Shown here piece after piece: positions 10,170-22,100 of a stretch of 63,375 nucleotides of DNA (the stretch's first letter is position 1; the number at the start of each line of letters is the position of its first letter). Under the pieces are notes generated by a model. That model was not told the origin of the DNA and ran no database searches. It saw only the letters and a list, made by a program, of their open reading frames with translations. The DNA comes from Scytonema sp. UIC 10036 (GTDB taxonomy: Bacteria > Cyanobacteriota > Cyanobacteriia > Cyanobacteriales > Nostocaceae), in the NCBI RefSeq assembly GCF_009725235.1, contig NZ_WJFC01000063.1, positions 1 to 63,375 of the forward strand, in the 5' to 3' direction. Position numbers and translations under genes: made by a program.

Positions 10170-13100
10170 ATGACCCTAAAGTTAACTAATTTTGACGCTT
10201 CCAATCAAAGTTCCGATCCTTCAAACATAATCAATGTCAACGGCACCATTTACTTTACTGCTAGCGATTCCACTCACGGTACAGAATTGTGGAAGCTAGA
10301 TAGTAATGGCATTCCCGTCCGTGTTTCCGATCTTTTCCCTAGCTTGACATCATCTAAACCATCAAATCTCACGGTTTTTAACGGGACTCTTTATTTCACA
10401 GCCAACGATTCTATTTCCGGTTCTCAACTATGGAAAATAGACAGTAATGGCTCTCCTATCCGTGTAGGTGGCTCTTATCCTAGTGCTTACAGCTTTGGTT
10501 CTAATCCAGCCAACTTGATTGTTGTTAACAATACTCTCTACTTCACTGCCATCGATCCAAATTACGGTACCGAACTCTGGGCAATGAACAGTGGGGGTGC
10601 GATCGCTCGCATCAGCGACATCTACTCTGGTTCTGGCTCCTCTAATCCGTCAAATTTGATAAATGTCAACGGGACTCTTTACTTTATAGCTGCTGATTCA
10701 ACCTCTAGCTCTAACAGAAAATTGTGGAAGCTAGATAATATTAAAGGTGTTCCCGTTCCTGTCAGTAACGATTTCTACTTTAACAGTAACTCTCCCACGC
10801 CAAACCTCACAAATATCAATGGCACTCTTTATTTTGCCGCAACGAATGGATTGGGTACAGAACTGTGGAAAATAGACAGTAACGGTCTTCCCGTTTGCAT
10901 TAAGGACATTTATACTGGCTATCAATCCTCGAATCCATCAAACTTGACAAATGTTAATGGAACTCTTTACTTCACTGCCAATGATGGCACATCTGGCGTA
11001 GAACTCTGGAAGCTAGATAGTAACGGAGTTCCTACCCACGTCAGCGATATTTTCTCTGGCGGTAGTTCATCACACCCATCAAACCTGACAAATGTTAATG
11101 GTATTCTTTACTTCACTGCTACAGATCCAGTGTTTGGTTTGCAGTTGTGGACAGTAGACAAAGATGGCGCTCCCCTTCGTCTGACTAACATCTACTCTTA
11201 CGGCGTACCACCTATATCAAATCTGACAAATGTTAATGGTACCCTCTTCTTTACAGCTAGTGATGGAGCAGGTTCGGAATTGTGGAAAATAAACAGCAAC
11301 GGCATTCCCGTGCGCGTGAGTGATATTTTCTCTGGTAGTGGCTCCTCTAACCCGTCAAATCTGACTGTTATCAATGACACTCTTTATTTCAGTGCTAATG
11401 ATGGCATCTTGGGTACAGAACTTTGGAAACTCAACACTACTGGTACTCCTACTCTTGTTGGCGACATCAACAAAAAAGGGCTTCAACCTCCTGCTAACCT
11501 GACAAATGTTAATGGCACCTTATATTTTACTGCTGACGATAAATCTTCCGGTAGAGAACTCTGGAAAATAGATAGCAACGGGACTCCCGTTCGTGTCGCC
11601 GATCTCTACCCTGGTAGTGCTTCATCCTTTGTGTCCAACTTAAAAGTTGTCAATGGCACTCTTTATTTCACTGCTAGAAATGGACAATCCGGTCTAAAAT
11701 TATGGAAAATAAATAATAACGGTCTTCCCGCTCTTGTCAAAGATATCAATACCGATGAACCGTCAGATCCAGGGAACCTCGTAGATGTCAACGGGACTCT
11801 CTACTTTTGTGCTTACGACAGTACTTACGGTTCTGAATTATGGAAGATAGATAGCAATGGTCATCCAGTGCGTGTGAGTGACATCAATCCTGGAAGTGGA
11901 ACGTCAATTTCATCCAGTCAAAACCACTACCTCACAAATGTCAACGGTACTCTTTATTTCATTGCTTACGAGCCAACATATGGTTGGGAACTCTGGAAGC
12001 TAAACAGTCAGGGGATTCCTGTACGCCTAAGCGACATTCTCCCAGGAAACACTATTTCCCACGGTCCATCTGACTTAATAAATGTGAATGGAACCCTCTA
12101 CTTCACGGCTTACGAGCAAACCACTGGTAGGGAACTGTGGAAACTCAACAGTAATGATACTCCGGTACGCGTTCAAGATATTTACCCTGGTATCAATGGC
12201 TCAAATCCGTCCAACCTCACGAATTTTAATGGCTCTCTGTATTTTACTGCTCATGAACCAACTTACGGTAACGAACTCTGGAAGATAAACACCAATGGTA
12301 GCGCTGTGCGCGTCAGCGATATCTACCCCGGTGGACATTCGTCAAGTCCCAACTTCTTAACTGTTGTTAATAACACTCTCTACTTTACTGCTTTTAGTCC
12401 TAACTTTGGCACACAATTGTGGAAGTTGGACAACCAAGGTATTCCCCTGCGTGTCAGTAACTTTACTGCTAGCGGTGGATATTCAAGTTTGTCTGACTTG
12501 ACCAATGTTAACGGTACTCTCTACTTTAATATTAACGATCCAACTTACGGCACTGAACTTTGGAAACTTGACAGCAATGAGACTCCTGTCCGGATGACAG
12601 ACATAGACTCCGGTTTTGGCTCGTCGAATCCATCTAACCTCACATATATTAATGGCAAATTGTACTTTGTAGCGGATAACGGTTCCGATGGATCTGAAAT
12701 TTGGTCGTTAGATACTCATTCCTCAAGTACAACTCCCTCAGAAAATAAGGCTCCTATTCTCACTAACACTTTTGTTACCCTCAACTCAGTCAATGAAGAT
12801 GCTGGCGCACCTTCCGGAGCGGTTGGTACTTTAGTGTCTTCTTTAGTCAGCTTTGGCAAAAATGTCAGTGATTCCAACACTGGCGCGGTTACTGGGATTG
12901 CGATCGCCTCTGCAAACACAACTTACGGTAGTTGGTATTACAGCACTAACAACGGTACTAACTGGAATCCTTTGGGTGAGCTTTCTGGAAGCACCGCTCG
13001 TTTGTTAGCAGCAGATGCTAACACCCGCATTTACTTCCGCCCCAACTCTAACTACAACGGTATTATCAATAACGCCCTGACTTTTCATGCTTGGGATCGA

Positions 13101-16100
13101 ACTACGGGAATCAATGGCGGTACTGCTAGCACAGTTTCTGTTGGCGGTTCTACAGCATTAAGTTATGCTACGAGCACGGCGGCGATCTCTGTCGATCCTG
13201 TCAATGATGCTCCGACGATCGCACCCAATCAAAGCTTCAACATTCCTCCCAGAAACGCCACTTCTGGGACAGTCATTGGGACTGTGGCTGCGACTGACGT
13301 GGATGACAACTCTACCTTATCTCAATGGAAAATCACAGGGGGTAACATTGACCTCAATGGTAATGGTATTGCTGCTTTCGGCATTAATTCCAATACCGGT
13401 CAAATTGTGATTAACGACGTTAACGATCTTAAACCTAGTATTTACCCGAAAATCAATTTGCAAGTGAATGTGAGTGATGGTTTTACCACAAGTGCAAATG
13501 AAACTGTCAGCGTTTCACTTCTTAACCCTGGAGATCTCGACCCTAGCTTTGGTATGGGTGGAAAAGTTTTTACCAACCTTGGCAATTTTGACTCAGCGAA
13601 TAGTGTTGCCATTCAGTCTGATGGCAAAATAGTCGTTGCGGGGTCTAACGGAGACTTTGCTCTAGCACGTTACAACACCAACGGTACCTTAGACTCTAGC
13701 TTTGGCTCTGGTGGTAAAGTGGTGACTGACTTCAATGGTAGCACCGACCACGGCAATAGTGTTGCAATTCAGTCCGATGGCAAGATTGTAGTTGCGGGAG
13801 TGGCTTGGAGTAACAGCCAAACTGACTTTGCTCTAGCACGCTACAACACCAATGGAAGCTTGGACACCAGCTTTGGGAATGGCGGTAAAGTTATCACTCC
13901 CATTAGCAGTTTGGGGGACTGGGCTAACTGTGTCACCATTCAGTCAGATGGCAAAATTGTTGTCGGCGGGTATATTAGCAATATCTCAACAAGTCACAGC
14001 GATCTTGACTTTGCTCTGGTACGTTATAACCCCAATGGTACCCCGGACAGTAGCTTTGGGAATGGAGGCAAAGTTGTTACCTCCATGACCACAGATCAAG
14101 ATGTTATCTACAGTATCGTCATTCAGCCAGATAGCAAGATAGTTGTCGGAGGGTCTGCGGCTGGCGACTTTGCCCTCAGCCGCTATAACCCGAACGGCAC
14201 ATTGGACACTAGCTTTGGCATGGGCGGTAAGGTTATTACTGATTTCGGTATCGAGCGGTACTCAGGCTATAGCATTGCCCTTCAGCCAGATGGAAAGATT
14301 GTCATGGCAGGGTCTAACAGGGACTTTGTTCTGGCACGTTACAACACCAATGGCACATTAGATACTAGCTTTGGCAGCAGTGGTAAGGTTACCACTCCCA
14401 TTGGCAGTGGTGTAGACGCTGGCTTTAGCCTTGCGATTCACCCAAACGGCAAGATTATAGTGACAGGGTTTGCCCAAAACAGCAATAACATGGACTTGGC
14501 TCTAGCAGCTTACAATCCTAATGGTACATTAGACACTACCTTTGGTAATAGCGGTAAAGTCATTACATCTGTTGGCAGTGGTAGCGACGGACATCACAGT
14601 CTTACCCTGCAATCTGATAACAAAATTGTTGTGGTAGGAAGCGGTGGCGGAGATTTTGTTGTAGCTCGTTATGAGGGGGTTTCCGACAGCATAACTTCTA
14701 CCCCATCTCCTAAAGCCCCTAATTTAATCGATACCACGGTCACCCTGAATTCCATAAACGAAGATGCTGGCACACCCTATGGAGCAGTGGGTACCTTAGT
14801 CTCCTCACTGGTCAGTTTGGGTAAAAATGTTACCGACGAAAATAATGGAGCAACGATCGGTATTGCTGTTACTGCTACTAATCTTAACTATGGTGGCAGT
14901 TGGTATTACAGTACAAACAATGGGGTAAGCTGGAATTTTTTAAGTTCGGTGTCTGCCAACAATGCTCGCCTCTTAGCAGCAGATACCAACACGAGGGTTT
15001 ATTTCCGTCCCGATTCTAATTACAACGGTGCGATCGCTGATGCTCTGACTTTCCGTGCTTGGAACCAAACGAGCGGTTTCAATGGTGGTACTGCTGACAC
15101 AAGTATAAATGGAGGTAATACCGCTTTTAGCAGTACCACTGACACCGCCTCAATCGCTGTGAATTCCGTTAACGATGCTCCTGTTGTTACACTCGGTTAC
15201 AGCTTCAGTGTTCCTCAAAACCCAAGTCATGGAACAATAATCGGTGTTGTCACTGCTACAGATGTAGATGCGGCAAATACGACATTCACTAACTGGGCGA
15301 TCGTATCTGGTAATCTTAACAAAGATGGTGATAGTCAGAACGCTTTCAGCATTAACAGTACCAGTGGAGACATTGCCATTAACGATATTGACGATCTAGA
15401 TTTTCAAACCTACCCCAGCGTAAATCTTCAAGTTAATGTCAGTGATGGTACTGCTACTAGTGCTAATGAAATAGTCTCTATAAAACTTTTACCTCAAGCA
15501 GGCGACCTCGACCCCAGCTTTGGCATTGGAGGTAAGGTCATTACAGATTTTGGCGGCGATAGAGATCGTGCCATCAGTGTTGCCATACAATCTGATGGCA
15601 AGATAGTGGTGCTAGGCTATGCTGAAAACAGCACTAGCTTCGGCTTTGAATATGCACTCGCACGCTACAACATTGATGGCAGTTTGGACAATAGTTTTGG
15701 CATTGGAGGTAAAATTATTACCAACATTAGCCGTAATAACAACAGTACTAATCAACTAGTCATTCAGCCTGATGGCAAAATCCTAGTGGCAGGTGCTTCC
15801 TACAGTGGAAATAATAGCAATGATTTTCTAGTTGCACGTTACAATCTCGACGGTACACCAGACAGTAGTTTTGGCAGTAATGGCAAGGTCACAACTCCCA
15901 TAGGTACTGATAATGATGAAGGGTACAGTGTTGCCATTCAAGCAGACGGTAAGATTGTTGTTGCGGGGTCTACCTACAATGGTAGCAGTCATGACTCTGC
16001 TTTGATACGCTACAACGTAAATGGCAGCTTAGATACGAGCTTTGGCAATGGTGGTAAAGTTATGACTTCTATTGCCGCCAATGGTTACGAGGTATTTAAG

Positions 16101-19100
16101 AGCATTGCCGTTCAGTCAGATGGCAAGATTGTGGTTACAGGTTCTGCTGATAATGGTAATGGTAGTAACTTCGACTTTACCTTAATACGCTACAATTCCA
16201 ACGGGAGTTTGGATAGCAGCTTTGGCAATGGAGGTAAGATTATTACTCCCATCAGTGGTGCCTCTGATTGGGTTTCTAGCATAGCCATTCAGCCAGATGG
16301 CAAAATTATCTTGGGAGGACAAGGCAACTCTGAATTTGCCCTAGTCCGCTACAACCCAGATGGTAGCTTGGACAATAGCTTTGGAAATAGCGGTAAGATA
16401 ATCACTGATATGGGTAGTTCCGTCAGTAAAATCGAAGGTATTTCCATTCAGTCTGATGGTAAGATTGTTGCAGCAGGGCATCTCTTCACAGGTAATAACA
16501 CCGAACTCACTGAATTTGCCCTAGTCCGCTACAACCCAGATGGTAGCCCGGACACAAGCTTTGGTAATGGTGGCAAAGTTATGACACCTATCAGTCATAC
16601 AACTGATATGGCATATGGTCTTGCACTTCAATCCGATGGCAATATAGTCGTGGTGGGGAATAGCAACAATAATTTTGCAGTTGTTCGCTACTTAGGAACA
16701 TCCAACAATATAGCTCCCTCTTTAATTGACACAACTGTTTCCCTTAACTCAATTAACGAAAACGCTAGCATACCTATTGGAGCGGTAGGTACCCCAGTTT
16801 CCTCTCTAGTCAGCTCGGGCAAAAACGTCATTGACAACAACAAAGGTGCTCTTGCGGGTATCGCTGTCACCTCTGTCAATCCCAACTTTGGCAACTGGTA
16901 TTACACTACAAACAATGGTGCGAACTGGAATCCTTTGGGTGAGGTTTCTAATGGTAGTGCTCGTCTCTTATCAGCAGATGTCAACACCCGTGTTTACTTT
17001 CAACCTAATGTTAATTTCAACGGTATCATCGACAGCGCGATCGCTTTTCGCGCTTGGGATAGAACTAGTGGTAGCAACGGTAACATAGCTGATACTACAA
17101 CTAACGGTGGCACAACTGCCTTTAGTCGTGCAACAGACACGGCTTCAATTAAAGTCAACCCCACGATCAATCCTGTTTATCATAAATTGGTTGATAGCCA
17201 CTTTAGCCAAGACTGGTCTAACTCCGATTTAATTAAAGTTGATGATGATTGGAGCGGTTTACCAAGTGTTAGGGGCTTCCGAGGCGATAATTTAGTCAAC
17301 AGTCTTGGTGTCGATCCACAATCAGTCAACGCTGACGGTTCTAGAACTGCTATTAACGTTATTGCCAATCAAGCTTATCCAAATACCAGTACGGGTAGTG
17401 GGATTGCTGAATTTGGCGGCGCGATCGCACTGCGAGGTTCCTCAGATGCAGATGCGCCTCACCTGGTGCTTTATCTTGATGCGACAGGGCGTCAGAGCAT
17501 TCAATTGAATTTTACACTCAAGGACATTGATACCTCAAGCCGCAACAGCATCCAACCTGTTGCCGTACAATATCGCATTGGTAACACAGGGACGTTTATC
17601 AATTTGCCAGCTGCTTTTGTTCCCGACGCTTCTAATGCTGCAACAACTGATGCTTCCTATGATATGCGCGAAGCACGCTTGAGAGTGGTTTTACCCAATG
17701 AAGTTCACAACCAAGCACAAGTACAGATCCGTTTTATAACCACTGACGCTCAGGGTGAAGATGAATGGATTGGCATAGATGATATTAAGGTAACAAGTCA
17801 AGCAATCAGTGCTAATCTTGCTCCCGCGATCGCAAATGATACTTATACTTTGGCAGCAAATACTTCCTTCGTCACGGGTGCTGCTATCACAGCGCTTACC
17901 TTGGATAGCGATCGCGGTAACTATGTCGGACAGAGCGATTACTATAGTTACACACCAGCCACAGGAACTTTCAGTGCTTCACGTGCTTACCCAACAAATA
18001 CTTCTAGCAACAATGCTGTCCGAATTAATTATTCTGACACAGACAGTAGTGGTACGTGGTGGCACTTGGAGTTTGCTGCAGCACTTAACGCACCACTGAC
18101 AGCAGGTACAACCTATACTGGTGCAACACGCTTTCCATTCCAAAGCAGCAACCAGCCCGGTTTAGATGTCGGTGGAGATGGGCGCGGCTACAACACCCTC
18201 ACGGGTCAATTTACCGTCAACCAAATTGTTTACAGTTCTGACAGTGAGATTATCAGCTTTGATGCCAATTTCTTAGAATATGGTGATGGTGACCCTGCTA
18301 ACGAAGCGTTCAAAGGTCGCATACAATACCGTGCTACAAACGATAATAGTCTTCCTGGTGTTTTAACAAATGACACCGACAGTGAGAAAAGCACACTGAG
18401 AGCCACTTTAGTTTCTGGTCCAAGCAAAGGTAGCTTAATTTTCAACCCTGACGGTTCCTTTCATTACACTCCCAATTCTGGGTTCAATGGTATTGATACC
18501 TTTACCTACCGCGCTAGCGATGGCATTGCTAGTTCTGATATTGCAACAGTCACCTTAAAAGTTGGCAATTTAGCACCGAGCTTAAAGGTGGGAACAAGCC
18601 CCGCCTCATACATAGAAAACATTTCTCCTATCAACATTGCTGATGATGCTACTGTCACAGACAACGGCTCTTCTGACTTTGATACAGGCAAACTGACTGT
18701 TAGTATCAGTAGTGGCGGAACCGTTGACGATCGCCTTGCCATCAAACACCAAGGTACAGGTACGGGTTTGATTGGTGTCTCTGGAAATACTGTTTTCTAT
18801 AGCACAACAGCAATTGGTACTTTTACAGGAGGAACTAGCAATATTCCTCTGGCGATCGCCTTTAACAGCAACGCAACTCTAGCAGCCGTTCAAGCATTGA
18901 TTCGCAACATTACCTTTGCCAATATCTCAGAGAATCCTTCCACGACTCCACGGACTGTCAGCTTTGTCCTGACTGACGGTGACGGCGCAACGAGTGCTAC
19001 TGTCAGCAAGACGGTTAACATCACCGCCATCAACGATGCTCCTGTTATAACTTTGTCAGGCAATTCCACTTACGTTGAAAATGCACCACCCGTATTCATA

Positions 19101-22100
19101 GCTCCCAATTCAAAGGTGGCAGATCCAGATTCACCCAACTTTAACATGGGCAAACTGATTGTCAGCATCAGTAGTGGCGGTACGACTAGCGATCGCCTTA
19201 GCATCAAACACCAAGGTACAGGAACGGGTTTAATTGGCATCTCTGGAAATACTGTTTTTTATAATGCACAGGAAATTGGTACTTTTAGTACAGGTAATAG
19301 TGTTGTTCCCTTGGAAGTTACCTTCAACGCCAACGCCTCCCAAGTAGCAGTACATGGATTGCTTAACAACATTACTTTTGCCAATGTCTCAGACAATCCC
19401 TCCACGACTCCACGGACTATCAGCTTTGTTCTAACGGATGATAAAGGTGCAACCAGTAACACTGTGACTACAACTGTTAACATCACTGCTGTCAATGATA
19501 CGCCTGTCATTACGCCCAATCAAAGTTTCTATGTCAAAGAAAACCTTTTTCAAGGAACAGCTATCGGCGCTGTGGTAGCCACTGACTTGGATGGAACCAC
19601 CTTCTCCAATTGGGCGATCGCAGGGGGTAACATTGACCGCGATAATGACAGCAAAGGTGCCTTTAGCATAAATAACAGTACTGGAGAGATTGTTATTAAT
19701 GACATTGACGACCTCAACCCCCAAACTAACCCCAGTATAAATTTACAAATTAACGTTAGCGATGGTACTAACACCAGTGCTAGTGAAACTGTGACTGTGA
19801 AGCTTGCTTTAAAACCCGGCGACTTCGATCCTAGCTTTGGTAATGGCGGGAAAGTCTTGACCGATTTGGGTAGCAACTCCGATGGTGCAAGAAGCGTAGC
19901 AATTCAACCAGATGGCAAGATTGTGGTACTTGGGTATACTGACAACAGTAGTACCTTTGGCTGGGAATTTGCCCTAACACGCTACAACGCTGACGGCAAT
20001 CTGGATACCAGTTTTGGGAACCTCGGTAAAGTCATAACTCCTATCAACCGCAGCAACACGAAAGAAAGTAGCGTTATTATTCAACCCGATGGCAAAATTG
20101 TGGTTGCAGGTGCTGCCTACAGTAACAATTCTTTGACGATCGATGACTTTGTTGTAGCACGTTACAATGCCAATGGCACGCCAGATACTAGTTTTGGTAG
20201 TGGCGGCAAAGTGATGACGCCCATCACGCGCACAGACTATAGTACTGATGAGGGCTACACTGTTGCGTTACAGCCAGATGGCAAAATTGTGGTTGCAGGA
20301 GCTACTTATAATGGCAGCAACTATGATATTGCTCTCACACGTTACAACATCAATGGCAGCTTAGATACTGGTTTTGGGAATGGTGGCAAAGTCATCACTG
20401 CTATTAGCAATGGCTCTGAAGTATCCCACAGTGTTGTGATTCAACCAGACGGGAGGATTCTTGTTGCTGGAGGTGTTGATAATGACACTAACTCCGACTT
20501 TGCCTTAGTTCGCTACAATCCTAATGGTAGCTTAGATACAAGTTTTGGCGTTGGTGGTAAGGTCATTACTGACTTGGGCAGCAGTAATGAGTTGGCTTAC
20601 GACGTTGCTATGCAGTCCAATGGCAAGATTGTTGTCGCAGGACAATCTAACTCTAAGTTTGCCCTGACACGTTACAACTCCAATGGGAGTTTGGACACTA
20701 GCTTTGGCAATGGGGGCAAAGTTATTACAGATATGGGTGGTACTGTCAGCAGTATCAAGAGTATGGCGATTCTGTCGGATGATAAGATTGTGGTGGGAGG
20801 TTCTTTCTTTAATGGTAGCGAACTATATACAGGTGACTTTGCCTTAGCTGCCTACAACCCTGATGGCAGCTTGGATACCAGTTTTGGCAATGGTGGTAAA
20901 GCGATCGCATCTCTCACCAGTACGAGTGATACAGCTTTTAGTCTTGCTGCTCAATCGGATCGCAAGATTGTTGTTGTAGGAACTTCTCGCAAGATTGATG
21001 CTACAGGAGCTACCAACAATGACTTTGCAGTCGCACGCTTCTTCGGACCTAGCAATAGCGGTGCAACACCGTTAAACGTGGTTTACCATAAATTAGCAAC
21101 AAGCGACCTCAGCCAAGATTGGTCGAATAGCACTCTCATCACCACTCATGATGATTGGAGTCGTATTCCTAGCATCAGAGGTTTCCAAGGTGATGGGTTG
21201 GTGAGTCACTCAGGTATCGATCCCCAATCTGTTCTCAGTCATGGCGCGGCGACAACTATCAATGTTCATGCAAATCAGACCAATCCAAGTACTTTTCTTG
21301 CTAGTGGTATTGCAGAATTTGCGTTAAGCAATCCCACCGTTGCTTTAAGGGCTTCATCAACAGCCAATGCTCCACACTTGGTACTTTATTTAGACGCCAC
21401 AAATCGTCAGAATATCCGACTCAATTACACGCTTCGGGATATCGATAGCTCAATTCGCAATGCGATCCAACCTGTGATTGTGCAATACCGTATTGGCGAT
21501 ACAGGTAACTTTACAAACTTGCCAACAACTTTTGTAGCGGATGCATCCAATTCTGCCGCCACTTTGTCTTCCTCTGATACTCGCGATCTCCGCATGAGTG
21601 TTGTATTGCCAACTGAAGCGAACAATCGATCGCAAGTACAAGTTCGCTTCATCACAACGGATGCTGTTGGTGATGATGAATGGATTGGCATTGATGATAT
21701 TAGGGTAACAAGTAAAGCTGTGAGTTCAAATGTGTTACCAGTCGTGATGAATGACACTTATATGGTGTCGGAGAATACCTCCTTGGTGACGGCGGCGGCG
21801 ACAACATCTCTGATTATAGATAGCGATCGCGGTAACTATATTGGTCAAAGCGATTACTTCAACTATGCTTTTGCTGATGGAACTTTTAACGCTGCACGCA
21901 ATTCTAACAATGGTGTCAGCATTAGCTTTAACGGTCTAAATTATGGTGAGTCTTGGTCTCTCGACTTTACCGCCCCAAATAAACAGATGCTATCACCTGG
22001 TACTTATACGGGTGCAATGCGTTATCCTTCCCAACCTACAATACCGAGTCTTAACGTCTCAGGTATGGGGCGAGCATACAGCCAATTAACCGGAGAGTTT

